DNA of 64,000 nucleotides, from the NCBI GenBank assembly GCA_000597885.1, contig CP004371.1:2186501-2250500 (forward strand), written 5' to 3'. Numbering within the stretch: the first letter of the stretch is position 1; every line of letters begins with the position of its first letter. The stretch is from Flammeovirgaceae bacterium 311 (GTDB taxonomy: Bacteria; Bacteroidota; Bacteroidia; Cytophagales; Cyclobacteriaceae). The notes beneath the pieces are model-generated. The model made no database searches, had not been told where the DNA came from, and worked only from the letters and a program-made list of their open reading frames with translations. Below are positions 9,430 to 17,719 of the stretch, piece by piece. Made by a program: the position numbers and the translations under genes.

Positions 9430-10824
9430 ATGCACTCCTATAAACTTTTACTGCTGCTCCCACTCCTTTTTTTAATTACACACCTTTCACCTGCCCAGCA
9501 ATCTATGGGAGGCCCTGTGGCTGGCCCGGCCTACCAGACACGCCTGCAGGAGATTGCCAACGCCCCCTCGCCCGAGCGGATCGAAAAAGACATTCGCAAG
9601 CTGGTGAGCTTTGGCACCCGCCATACCTTATCCGACACCGTTTCGAACACCCGTGGCATTGGTGCCGCCCGCCGCTGGATCAAGGCAGAATTTGAGCGCA
9701 TTTCCAAAGACTGTGGCGGCTGCCTGGAAGTTATTTATGTGAGCGATACCATTATGAACCGGCCCCGCATTCCCGGCACCGTGAACATCGTGAATGTGAT
9801 CGCCATTCAGCGGGGCACCCAGGACCCCAAGCGGGTGGTAATGATGACGGGCGATATCGACTCCCGCGTAACCGATGTTCTCAATTATAAATCCGACTCT
9901 CCCGGCGCCAACGATAACGCTTCCGGTATTGCCGGTGCCCTGGAAGCTGCACGTGTGCTAAGCAAGCATAAATTTCCAGGCACCATTGTATATGCTGCCC
10001 TTTCGGGCGAAGAGCAGGGGCTTTTCGGTGGCGAAATTCTGGCCAAGTGGGCCAAAAAGCAGGACTGGCGCATTAAGGCGGTGCTGAACAACGACATGAT
10101 AGGCAACATCGAGGGCATTAACGGTACCATCAACAACACCGTGGTGCGGGTATTTTCCGAAGGTACCCGCGATACTGAAACCGAAGCAGAGGCACGCCAG
10201 CGCCGCTTTACCGGTGGCGAGGTAGACAGCCCTTCACGCAATATTGGTCGTTACATAGATGTGCTGGCCGACCAGTACTTTCCCAGCCTGGATGTGATGA
10301 TGATCTACCGGCTGGACCGCTTTGGCCGCGGCGGGCACCACCGCCCCTTTAACGAGCAAGGCTATCCCGGTGTGCGCATTATGGAAGCCTTTGAAAACTA
10401 CAACCGCCAGCACCAGGACCTGCGTACCGAAGGAGGCATCAAGTATGGCGATGTGATCGAAGGGGTAAACTTTCCCTATGCCGCCAAGGTAACCGGTCTT
10501 AATGCCGTAACCATGGCCAGCATGGCCGCCGCCCCTGCCCCACCATCGGGCGTAAAAATAAGCGGTGCTGTATCGGCCAGCACCACCCTAAGCTGGAACA
10601 AACCCAGCGGAACAGAAGCTCAAAACCTGGCAGGCTACAAAGTCTACTACCGCCTTACCACCTCCCCTGTGTGGGAGTATGCTAAATTTGTAGGAAACGT
10701 TGAGCAGCATACCCTGGAGAATGTCATCATCGACAATTACTTCTTCGGCGTAAGCAGCGTAAGCAAAGACGGCTACGAAAGCCCCGTAGTTTTCCCCGGC
10801 GCGGCTGGATCATTTGGGGAGTGA
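9430..10824 (+). CDS. Secreted M28 family metallopeptidase with C-terminal fibronectin type III domain
   Basis: 464 residues with a cleavable signal peptide (~1-22, ending SPA-Q). Residues ~40-350 are an M28 aminopeptidase domain; candidate zinc ligands and catalytic residues are D162 (NDNASG), E194/E195 (GEEQG), D222 (NNDMIGN) and H303/H304 (GGHHRP). The first ligand position, His in most M28 enzymes (H-x-D-S), reads D142-I-D144-S here. Residues ~370-455 form a fibronectin III module. No type IX sorting domain is present. A strong terminator follows directly. Confidence 0.88.
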   Translation: MHSYKLLLLLPLLFLITHLSPAQQSMGGPVAGPAYQTRLQEIANAPSPERIEKDIRKLVSFGTRHTLSDTVSNTRGIGAARRWIKAEFERISKDCGGCLEVIYVSDTIMNRPRIPGTVNIVNVIAIQRGTQDPKRVVMMTGDIDSRVTDVLNYKSDSPGANDNASGIAGALEAARVLSKHKFPGTIVYAALSGEEQGLFGGEILAKWAKKQDWRIKAVLNNDMIGNIEGINGTINNTVVRVFSEGTRDTETEAEARQRRFTGGEVDSPSRNIGRYIDVLADQYFPSLDVMMIYRLDRFGRGGHHRPFNEQGYPGVRIMEAFENYNRQHQDLRTEGGIKYGDVIEGVNFPYAAKVTGLNAVTMASMAAAPAPPSGVKISGAVSASTTLSWNKPSGTEAQNLAGYKVYYRLTTSPVWEYAKFVGNVEQHTLENVIIDNYFFGVSSVSKDGYESPVVFPGAAGSFGE

Positions 10825-10842
10825 TTTTTTTGATAGTAGCAA

Positions 10843-10878
10843 AAGAGCACCTCCTATGCAGAAGGTGCTCTTTTTTTT
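10843..10878 (+). terminator. Rho-independent terminator after the M28 peptidase gene
   Basis: A perfect 10-bp stem (10843-10852 pairing with 10863-10872, arm AAGAGCACCT) with a 10-base loop is followed by a run of eight T. It lies 18 bases after the stop codon. Confidence 0.9.
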
Positions 10879-10921
10879 CAATGAGGCTGATTGCCTGAAT
10901 TCTATTAATGTTTCTTCCAGC

Positions 10922-11335
10922 TTAAGCCGGAACCGAATCGTATACCACCACCTTGCTCCAGAGGTTAGAATAATTCTTTACGAACTCCAGGTGGATGGGG
11001 TCTTCCTGGTAGCTGTCCTGTGCAGTTTTATCATCAAACACCAGCATCCAGGAGATGGCATAAGAGCTATCGATAACCTCCCGGTTTGTATCGGCCGGTA
11101 CTCCTATATGGTATTCATTAATGGATTTTACCTTGGCAAGATTTCTTAGGCCCTCCAGCAATTTAGCTTTATCTGCATCGCTCCCCGGGTTGTTAAGCCA
11201 GAAGTAAACATGGTGGATAAACCCTTTTTTAGGAGGCATTGCAGATGCCGCCTGACATGAAACGGCAGCCAGACCTGTAACGGCAGCAGCCTTGCCAAAT
11301 AGAGATAAAAATTTACGTCTTGAATGTGCCAGCAT
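10922..11335 (-). CDS. Tat-exported Dabb (stress-responsive alpha/beta barrel) domain protein
   Basis: 137 residues. The N-terminus holds a twin-arginine signal (SRRKFLSLFG) followed by a hydrophobic stretch ending near Ala-Ser-Ala, so export of a folded protein is likely. The mature part is one Dabb domain, a dimeric ferredoxin-like barrel, with the usual opening HHVYFWL and the later SSYAISWMLVFDD and YQEDPIHLEFV blocks. Family members include plant stress proteins and polyketide cyclase-like enzymes; this one has no assigned reaction. It is convergent with the M28 gene across the terminator. Confidence 0.85.
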   Translation of the reverse strand: MLAHSRRKFLSLFGKAAAVTGLAAVSCQAASAMPPKKGFIHHVYFWLNNPGSDADKAKLLEGLRNLAKVKSINEYHIGVPADTNREVIDSSYAISWMLVFDDKTAQDSYQEDPIHLEFVKNYSNLWSKVVVYDSVPA

Positions 11336-11638
11336 ATAAAGTGACTTTTGAAAACCTTAAAGTAGTAAATTATATTTTTATCTGCTCTACCTCGCTTTAA
11401 ATTCAGCAGCGCTGATTCTCAACAAGCTAATGTGCCCCTGGTTGGAAACCTGCCCGCCTGCCCTGTAACAAACATTATCTACAGAAAGACAACTACTGCT
11501 TAAGAAGCTCTTTTAGCTGCTGCATTTTGGCTGAAAATACTGTACCTTGTAATTCTACTGCTCCAGAAATCTGATGGCAGTGCCTATAGCACTTCTGCCC
11601 GACAGCCTGTACTGCAGCAAGTTTATACGGACAATTGT
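11336..11638. other. 303-bp intergenic region between divergent genes
   Basis: It lies between the Dabb gene (minus) and the GH5 gene (plus) and must contain both promoters. Near the GH5 side there is TACCTTG, an imperfect -7-like box. I found no RNA gene or repeat. Confidence 0.3.
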
Positions 11639-13660
11639 ATGAAGATTATTCCTTTCTCCTCTGACAGCCTTATCAGCAAAAACCTAGGCCGCTGCATACT
11701 GCTCATGTACTGCTGCCTACTAACAATAAGCGCCCTGCAGGCACAGCAGGCCCCTTTTCAAAAGGGGGTAAATCTTACCAACTGGTTTCAGGCGCCGCAG
11801 ACAAAGCAGATTCATTTTACCAGGTATACCAAACAGGACTTTGAGCAGATCCGGAGCCTGGGCTGCGATGCTATCCGCCTGCCCATCAACCTGCACCACA
11901 TGACGAACGGTGCTCCCAACTACACTATAGATCCGCTCTTCTTTACTTTTCTGGATGAAGTGGTAGCCTGGGCAGAGGAGCTGGACCTGCACCTGATCCT
12001 GGATAACCACACCTTCGATCCGGCCGTTAGCACCAAGCCTGCCGTAGGTCCGGTGCTGGAGAAAGTCTGGGCACAGATGGCCCAGCATTACAAAGATCAT
12101 CCTGCCAAACTATACTATGAAATACTAAACGAGCCCCATGGCATCCCTGATGCGGAGTGGAACCTGATTCAGCAAAAGGCCATCGACGCAATCCGCAGGC
12201 ATGATACCCGCCATACCATTGTGGTGGGAGGCGCTAACTGGAACAGCTACAACAACCTGGCAAACCTGCCGCTCTATCAGGACGATAACCTGCTCTACAC
12301 CTTTCACTTTTACGATCCTTTTTTATTTACGCACCAGGGCGCCAGCTGGACAGATCCTTCCATGGAGCCCCTGGCCGGCATGCCTTTTCCCTACCGTGCT
12401 GCCGATATGCCCCCTTTTCCGGATGCACTGAAAGGCAGCTGGCTGGAAGGCGCCTACAACAATTACCAGCAGGAGGCTACAGTAGCCAGGGTGCGGGTGC
12501 TTATCGACATTGCAGCCAATTTTCAGCAGCAAAGAGGGGTGCCTGTGTTCTGTGGTGAATTTGGGGTTTACATCCCTAACAGTCCGCCCGAAGATCTTGT
12601 GTACTGGCATGAGGTGGTGCGCAGCTATATGGAAGAAAAAGGGATTGCCTGGACCATCTGGGCTTACCATGGCGGCTATAGCATTTTTGAGGCAGGCGGA
12701 AACGACTTGTTTGACCACGACCTGAATGTACCCCTGCTGAAAGCCTTAGGGCTGCAGGTGCCGGAACAAACCGAATGGGTGCAGCAGCCCCTGACAGAAG
12801 GCTTTGCGCTTTACACCGATCACCTGGGGCCACAGCTGGCTGATGGTAGCTATAGCAGCGGTCAGCTTGATTATTACGCTGCAGAAAAGCCCAATAATGG
12901 CCGTTACGCCATGTCATGGACTGGGGCCGATCAGTACAACAGCATTGTAATTGATCTAAAGCCTGATCAGGATCTGTCGCAACTGCTTGAAGAAGGCTAT
13001 GCGCTGGACTTTATGTTTCGTGCCACAGCTCCTGCCAAGGCCTTTGACATACGTTTTATCGATACCAAAACCAGCGATCCTGAAGACCACCCCTGGCGCA
13101 GCAAAATTACCATAGACGAAAGCCTTGCGCCCTTTGACAGCCGCTGGCACCACCTGCACATACCCTTAAGTGAATTTACCGAACAGGGCTCCTGGGATAA
13201 CAATGAATGGCACAACCCTGAAGGAAAATTTGACTGGAAGGCCATAGACCGGCTGGAGATTACAGCCGAACATGCGTCTTTTGGCAACACTAAAATATGG
13301 ATAGACAACCTCTATATTACCAATGCCGATACGGCCAGGGTGCTGGAAACAGGAGTTTATACCCCAGAAACGGAGGAAGACGAGGAAGATCAAGGAGAAA
13401 TAACCGGCCTGGAAGAGAAAATAGAAAAGCTGGGCATCAGCATCTATCCGAACCCAACTACCGGCTACCTGGTGCTGCAGAGTAAAGAACCCGATGCTGT
13501 ATACCTTGAGCTGCTCGATGCCAAAGGTGTAAAGTGTTTAACTCATCGATTTGAGCGGAGCACCAGGCTTGATCTCTCCCACCTCTCACCGGGTCTGTAC
13601 CTGATTAAGCTAAGCCGCAGCAATGGCCAGCAGGCCACCTACAGGCTTGTAAAACAATAA
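11639..13660 (+). CDS. Secreted GH5 endoglucanase-like enzyme with type IX secretion sorting domain
   Basis: 673 residues. Signal peptide ~1-35 (ending LQA-QQA). Residues ~45-365 are a glycoside hydrolase family 5 barrel with the acid/base E165 in LNEPHG and nucleophile E307 in CGEFGVY, both intact. Residues ~380-565 form a beta-sandwich, carbohydrate-binding-module-like domain ending KIWIDNLYI. An acidic linker (~578-592) leads to a C-terminal Por sorting domain of about 70 residues (ISIYPNPTTG near its start, GLYLIKLS near its end), the export and surface-anchoring signal for the type IX secretion system. A cellulase or related beta-glucanase at the cell surface is likely; exact specificity is not. 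Confidence 0.9.
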   Translation: MKIIPFSSDSLISKNLGRCILLMYCCLLTISALQAQQAPFQKGVNLTNWFQAPQTKQIHFTRYTKQDFEQIRSLGCDAIRLPINLHHMTNGAPNYTIDPLFFTFLDEVVAWAEELDLHLILDNHTFDPAVSTKPAVGPVLEKVWAQMAQHYKDHPAKLYYEILNEPHGIPDAEWNLIQQKAIDAIRRHDTRHTIVVGGANWNSYNNLANLPLYQDDNLLYTFHFYDPFLFTHQGASWTDPSMEPLAGMPFPYRAADMPPFPDALKGSWLEGAYNNYQQEATVARVRVLIDIAANFQQQRGVPVFCGEFGVYIPNSPPEDLVYWHEVVRSYMEEKGIAWTIWAYHGGYSIFEAGGNDLFDHDLNVPLLKALGLQVPEQTEWVQQPLTEGFALYTDHLGPQLADGSYSSGQLDYYAAEKPNNGRYAMSWTGADQYNSIVIDLKPDQDLSQLLEEGYALDFMFRATAPAKAFDIRFIDTKTSDPEDHPWRSKITIDESLAPFDSRWHHLHIPLSEFTEQGSWDNNEWHNPEGKFDWKAIDRLEITAEHASFGNTKIWIDNLYITNADTARVLETGVYTPETEEDEEDQGEITGLEEKIEKLGISIYPNPTTGYLVLQSKEPDAVYLELLDAKGVKCLTHRFERSTRLDLSHLSPGLYLIKLSRSNGQQATYRLVKQ

Positions 13661-13777
13661 CAGTACTGCCTTTACTGCTGCCGGGAAAACTATAGCTATA
13701 GATGAAATTGCCGTATTGCGGCCTGTTAAACTATTCCCCTGCCCGGTACTGTTCCGCATTGTTCTTTTTCGAACAGC

Positions 13778-14617
13778 CTAGGGCTGCTGGGTGTATGGCC
13801 CTGTTTTCCCCTTTCTAAAACTGTAAAAATACCCGAAAACAAACATAAACAGACCATAAGCAATGGTACCAAGTCCCACCAGCACAAAGAGGGTATGTCC
13901 AATAATGCCTTTGCCTATAAAATCAAAGGCAGTATCCGTATTGCCTATTTCAAAGGGATTTGAAGTGATAGCTGCTTTGAGTATAAAGTACGCCAGCACC
14001 AGCAAAATAATGCCTCTGGCAAAATAGCCGGCCCAGGCCAGAATATGGATCCATTTCTTTTTTGCAGCCGACAAATGTTCTATGGCCAGGCGCGGGTTGT
14101 GGTCGCCATCTATTACAAACTTAAACTGAACAAAGGCAGTAAATGCAACCACAAGCCCGGCAGCACCAACTAACCAGCTGCCGGCAGGCCATTGCAGCAC
14201 CTCTGAAACCATCAACTGCTGCTCACGTTCTCCGTCGCCACCATTGCCAGTACCCAACAGATACGTAATGGCAGAATAGGCAATCACCCCATAGCCAAAG
14301 CCGCTCAGTGCGATACCTGTTCTTTGTCCTATACCTTTCAGGTGGCTGCCAAACTCGTAGGGATCTGTGATTGCCTCAAAAACTCTCCAGACAATATAAC
14401 CAATCAGCCCGCCAATAATGCCCCAGATCAACACAGGGCCCATGGGTATCCCCATCAAAAAATTAAGAATACTATCTTCATCTGCCCCGCCGTCTTTTAC
14501 TCCCAACAGCGACAACAAGGCAATTACGCCAACCATCAGGTACACCAGCCCTATAGAAAAACATCCATACCTTGCCAGCTTGTGCACCAGCTGCTTATAC
14601 TTTTCTTTAACTGCCAT
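13778..14617 (-). CDS. DUF1206 family membrane protein
   Basis: Inner membrane protein of about 279 residues made of three related two-helix units (for example RYGCFSIGLVYLMVGVIAL, then GIALSGFGYGVIAYSAI, then YFARGIILLVLAYFILKA), the pattern of DUF1206. Function unknown in the family. I chose the ATG at 14617 (MAVKEKYKQ) over the one at 14650 because DUF1206 proteins start close to the first repeat. It is divergent from the ArsR-type regulator. Confidence 0.8.
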   Translation of the reverse strand: MAVKEKYKQLVHKLARYGCFSIGLVYLMVGVIALLSLLGVKDGGADEDSILNFLMGIPMGPVLIWGIIGGLIGYIVWRVFEAITDPYEFGSHLKGIGQRTGIALSGFGYGVIAYSAITYLLGTGNGGDGEREQQLMVSEVLQWPAGSWLVGAAGLVVAFTAFVQFKFVIDGDHNPRLAIEHLSAAKKKWIHILAWAGYFARGIILLVLAYFILKAAITSNPFEIGNTDTAFDFIGKGIIGHTLFVLVGLGTIAYGLFMFVFGYFYSFRKGKTGPYTQQP

Positions 14618-14684
14618 TTGATATCTCCCAAGTTTATACCAACCACCCACTCCTGCAGATTGTTAAATGGAGGGCATTATTACG

Positions 14685-14699
14685 ACTGGTGATACCAGT
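14685..14699. repeat. 15-bp perfect palindrome upstream of the DUF1206 gene
   Basis: ACTGGT-gat-ACCAGT is a perfect 6+3+6 inverted repeat, 68 bases upstream of the DUF1206 start and between two divergent genes. It could be an operator; its sequence is unlike the ArsR-side palindromes nearby. Confidence 0.35.
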
Positions 14700-14810
14700 G
14701 GCTGATAAACAGTGCCTGGAAGCTATCTCATAAACAGTCAAATAATAGATCTGCGTTATTAAGCATACTTTTGATAAATATTTTAAATAAAATAAAAGCA
14801 ATAGGAACTT

Positions 14811-14832
14811 ATTGATGTATTTGAATGTATCT
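14811..14832. promoter_or_regulatory. Candidate operator O1 overlapping the arsR start region
   Basis: An imperfect palindrome in the same register as O2 at 15152-15173: 17 of 21 aligned bases agree between the two sites (shared pattern ATTGAT-ATTT-AAT-TATC). O1 is only 7/11 symmetric. Its position over the first possible start codon of the regulator fits autorepression. Confidence 0.45.
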
Positions 14833-15132
14833 ATAGATATGACAGTAACACTCAAGCAACTAGAGAAAATATCCAAGGCACTGGGCGATGTAAACCGGCT
14901 GAAAATTCTGCAGCTGATTGCAAAGCATGGTGGTATTGGACAGTGTGCTGCCATACAGGAAAGCATTGACCTGGCTCAACCCTCTGTAAGTCATCATATT
15001 AAAATATTAATTGAGGCTGGCCTTATTGAAGCCCAGAAAGAAGGAAGAAACCATAAATACATCCTCAACAAGGATACTTTTGATGCTTACCTCCAGGCAA
15101 TGAACAGCCAGGTACTGGCAGCAAAAGCATAA
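14815..15132 (+). CDS. ArsR/SmtB-type winged-helix transcriptional regulator
   Basis: 105 residues, one winged helix-turn-helix domain: ISKALGDVNRLKILQLI (ArsR start), then recognition region LAQPSVSHHIKILIEAGLI and wing EAQKEGRNHKY. No metal-binding CxC motif of the ArsR or CadC type is seen; single Cys occurs in GQCAAIQ. The ATG at 14815 has AGGA eight bases upstream, but the ATG at 14839 is possible and would place operator O1 in the leader. It sits directly before a nitroreductase and a DsbA-like gene and probably represses them and itself, in the manner of redox- or electrophile-sensing ArsR proteins. Confidence 0.82.
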   Translation: MYLNVSIDMTVTLKQLEKISKALGDVNRLKILQLIAKHGGIGQCAAIQESIDLAQPSVSHHIKILIEAGLIEAQKEGRNHKYILNKDTFDAYLQAMNSQVLAAKA

Positions 15133-15151
15133 AAAAATTTTGGCACACATA

Positions 15152-15173
15152 TTGATACATTTCAATATATCAA
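15152..15173. promoter_or_regulatory. Candidate operator O2 upstream of the nitroreductase gene
   Basis: TTGATA-N10-TATCAA; over the full 22 bp the two half sites match at 9 of 11 positions. It lies 20 bases before an exact -7 box (15193-15200), which places it on the -33 region, as expected for repression. A related site, O1, overlaps the start of the adjacent arsR-type gene. Confidence 0.55.
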
Positions 15174-15192
15174 ATAAAAGTTTAAACATCTT

Positions 15193-15200
15193 TATGTTTG
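15193..15200 (+). promoter_or_regulatory. -7 promoter box for the nitroreductase gene
   Basis: TATGTTTG matches TAnnTTTG exactly and lies 56 bases upstream of the nitroreductase ATG. Operator O2 covers the expected -33 region. Confidence 0.55.
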
Positions 15201-15255
15201 TCAAATTAAACAAAGCACTTAAAATCATTAAATATAAAACCTCCAAACAAAGACT

Positions 15256-15906
15256 ATGAATATTTTACAATCACTGGAATGGCGCTACGCTTCTAAAAGA
15301 ATGAATGGTGAGCAGGTGCCGCAGGAAAAAATTGACAACATTCTGGAAGCCATACGCCTGGCTCCTTCTTCTATGGGTTTGCAGCCCTATACAGTTTTGG
15401 TTATCGAAGACCAGGAGCTGAAAAAGCAAATTCAGCCAATTGCATTCAACCAGCCACAGATAGTGGAAAGCTCTCACCTGCTGGTGTTTGCTGCCTGGGC
15501 CAATGTAACACCTGAGCAAATCGAGGAGTACATTAACCATACTGCAGAGGTGAGGAACATGCCGGTAGTGAACCTGAATGATTTCAAAAATACACTGCTG
15601 AACATGGCTAAAAACCGCACGGCAGAAGAAAATTACCAATGGTCTGCCCGCCAGGCCTATATTGCCTTTGGCACTGCACTGGTAGCCGCAGCATCAGAGA
15701 AAGTAGATGCTACTCCTATGGAAGGCTTTAACAACGCAGCACTGGACGAGCTGCTGCACCTGGAAGAAAAGGGACTGAAAAGCGTAACGCTGCTGCCCCT
15801 TGGCTACAGAAATGCTGATGAAGACTGGCTGGCAAAACTGCCAAAAGTTAGAAGGGAAAAAGATAAGCTCTTTATTCAGCAGTCTGCCCAAGAATTTGCC
15901 GCCTAA
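15256..15906 (+). CDS. NAD(P)H-dependent nitroreductase family flavoprotein
   Basis: 216 residues, the usual length of NfsB-like FMN oxidoreductases. The N-terminal WRYASKRMNGEQVP and RLAPSSMGLQPY blocks contact FMN; the middle SARQAYIAFGTALVAAASEK and C-terminal VTLLPLGYRNADEDW blocks are also typical. It reduces nitroaromatics, quinones or similar electrophiles with NAD(P)H; the natural substrate is unknown. It lies behind an ArsR-type gene and 71 bases before a DsbA/FrnE-like gene, suggesting a redox-stress unit. Confidence 0.88.
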   Translation: MNILQSLEWRYASKRMNGEQVPQEKIDNILEAIRLAPSSMGLQPYTVLVIEDQELKKQIQPIAFNQPQIVESSHLLVFAAWANVTPEQIEEYINHTAEVRNMPVVNLNDFKNTLLNMAKNRTAEENYQWSARQAYIAFGTALVAAASEKVDATPMEGFNNAALDELLHLEEKGLKSVTLLPLGYRNADEDWLAKLPKVRREKDKLFIQQSAQEFAA

Positions 15907-15977
15907 AGATCGCAGAGGCTGCCGTGCTAAACAGCAGCCTTTCTTTCCCGTTAATTTTTAGAAAAAAGACAAGCGTT

Positions 15978-16679
15978 ATGAACAAGCAAAAAATAAAAAT
16001 AGATATTGTATCAGATATAAACTGCCCCTGGTGCTACCTGGGCGAACAAAGGCTCAAAAAAGCCATAGCAGAAACAGCTGATGCCTATGAGTTTGAGCTC
16101 AGCTTCAAACCCTATGAGCTAAACCCAAGTGCTCCGCAGGAAGGCGAACTTAAAGAGGATTACTTTATCAGAAATTACGGTGCCGAGGCAATGCCCCGCC
16201 TGAATGCCTCCAGCAGGCAGCTGGAAAAAATGGGAAAAGAAGAAGGAGCCGAATTCAATTTTGATAAAGCCACTGTTGTGCACAATACCTTTAACGGACA
16301 CCGCCTGATCTGGCTGGCAGAGCAGTATGGCGTGCAGGAGCAGGTAGCACATGCCCTGTTCAAAGCTAATTTTACAGAAGGTCAGAACGTTAACAACCTG
16401 CAGGTGCTTACAGAAATTGGGGTTGCCCATGGCATACCAGCCGATCGCCTGGAAAGTTTCTTCAGCAGCGACGAAGGCAAAGACGAAGTAAAATCTCTGG
16501 AGCGCTGGGCACAGAAGTCGGGCATTAGCGGGGTACCAGCCTTTATCTTTAACGATAAATTTCTGGTAAGTGGAGCACAGCCTGCAGAAACACTTAAACA
16601 GGTGTTCAGCCAGGTAACCCCCAAGCTGCAGCCCCTGGACGTAAGCGGAGAAAGCTGCAGTATTGACGGTAGCTGCTAA
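15978..16679 (+). CDS. DsbA family (FrnE-like) thiol oxidoreductase, cytoplasmic
   Basis: 233 residues from the ATG at 15978, chosen because the thioredoxin fold starts right after it (IDIVSDINCPWCYLG). The active site is C16-P-W-C19. A helical insertion, the FKPYELNP loop and the late GVPAFIF cis-Pro motif are typical of FrnE/DSBA oxidoreductases. No signal peptide, so it acts in the cytoplasm. It ends with two cysteines (SCSIDGSC), which might form an extra redox pair. It is probably expressed with the nitroreductase. Confidence 0.87.
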   Translation: MNKQKIKIDIVSDINCPWCYLGEQRLKKAIAETADAYEFELSFKPYELNPSAPQEGELKEDYFIRNYGAEAMPRLNASSRQLEKMGKEEGAEFNFDKATVVHNTFNGHRLIWLAEQYGVQEQVAHALFKANFTEGQNVNNLQVLTEIGVAHGIPADRLESFFSSDEGKDEVKSLERWAQKSGISGVPAFIFNDKFLVSGAQPAETLKQVFSQVTPKLQPLDVSGESCSIDGSC

Positions 16680-16753
16680 AAACTTTTGTGCCTCCCATCA
16701 TCTGTATCTCTGTACAATTGATTCAGGAAACATCCTAAACGTAAGAATAAATG

Positions 16754-16785
16754 AAGGGGCAGCAGGTAAATTTGCTGCCCCTTCC
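16754..16785 (+). terminator. Terminator-like hairpin after the DsbA-like gene
   Basis: A perfect 11-bp stem (16754-16764 with 16773-16783, arm AAGGGGCAGCA) with an 8-base loop. Only a short T stretch follows, so termination may be partial. Confidence 0.5.
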
Positions 16786-16862
16786 CTGCTGTAAGCAACT
16801 TAATTTTCAATACTGAAACAAACAGGAGGTTAAAACGCGTACCTCATAATAAAAAAACAGCT

Positions 16863-17261
16863 ATGGAATCAGCCAAAAATAAAGAAGGATACAATCCACT
16901 CTCGCCCGATGAAGAAAGAGTGATCTTATACAAAGGCACCGAAATGCCCTTTACCGGCAAATACGACACCCACTTTGCCGCAGGCCTGTACCTGTGCAAG
17001 CGCTGCAATACTCCCCTTTACCGCTCTGCCGATAAATTTAACTCCCATTGCGGCTGGCCCAGCTTCGACGACGAAATTGAGGGTGCCGTAGAACGTGTAC
17101 CGGATGCAGATGGCCGACGCACTGAAATTGTATGTGCCAACTGTAAAGGACATTTAGGCCATGTTTTTGAAGGCGAGTACCTCACCGATAAAAATGTGCG
17201 TCACTGCGTAAACTCAATTTCCCTGAAGTTTGTACCTGCTGAAGAAGTACAGAATCAATAA
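16863..17261 (+). CDS. msrB: Peptide-methionine (R)-S-oxide reductase MsrB
   Basis: Reduces methionine-R-sulfoxide in proteins. 132 residues, full length. The structural zinc is held by C45/C48 (CKRC) and C91/C94 (CANC); the catalytic cysteine is C115 in RHCVNS, and C63 in SHCGWPSF is the usual resolving cysteine. No signal peptide, so cytoplasmic. A second MsrB-type gene follows 12 bases after the stop, and MsrA lies opposite, so this is a methionine sulfoxide repair cluster. Confidence 0.93.
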   Translation: MESAKNKEGYNPLSPDEERVILYKGTEMPFTGKYDTHFAAGLYLCKRCNTPLYRSADKFNSHCGWPSFDDEIEGAVERVPDADGRRTEIVCANCKGHLGHVFEGEYLTDKNVRHCVNSISLKFVPAEEVQNQ

Positions 17262-17273
17262 GCGCTGTTACCT

Positions 17274-17639
17274 ATGAGTTGCTTTGTAAACAGAATCCAG
17301 AGAAAGCAGCAGGCCCGTAAAGCCAGGGAGAAACAGCAGGAGTTGCAAAAACCAGCAGGCACTGCATCGTCAGAAATCTATGCCTGCACTAATTGCGGCA
17401 ATGCGCTCTTCGCTGCAGAAGCCAAATTTGAATCCGGCACCGGCTTTCCCAGCTTCTGGATGCATATTGGGGATCATGTAAGCAAGAAATTTTTAGATAC
17501 CTACGGACGTGAAAGAACCCAGCTGCTGTGCAACAGTTGTGGCCAGCACCTGGGACATCTGTTCCCTAACAAAAAAACGCCAACCAGGCTCCGTTACTGC
17601 ATCAACCAAGAAGCTGTTGCGCTCACAGGAAATGCCTGA
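17274..17639 (+). CDS. Second MsrB-domain protein, divergent paralogue
   Basis: 121 residues. It keeps both zinc CxxC pairs (C38/C41 and C86/C89) and the catalytic-type cysteine C109 in RYCIN, but the resolving cysteine of the upstream MsrB is Thr (T56, in GTGFPSF) and the ending is RYCINQEAVAL rather than [10 protein letters not shown] Lys/Gln/Arg-rich helix of ~25 residues leads the domain. It is probably an active MsrB of the one-cysteine type that uses another reductant. It starts 12 bases after msrB, so they form an operon. Confidence 0.85.
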   Translation: MSCFVNRIQRKQQARKAREKQQELQKPAGTASSEIYACTNCGNALFAAEAKFESGTGFPSFWMHIGDHVSKKFLDTYGRERTQLLCNSCGQHLGHLFPNKKTPTRLRYCINQEAVALTGNA

Positions 17640-17719
17640 CCTGCAGCCTGCCCCATATTAGCGGCAACAGCCTGCAATGCTATACCCGCCCCTCATTAAA
17701 ATATAGAGCGGAAGAAGGG

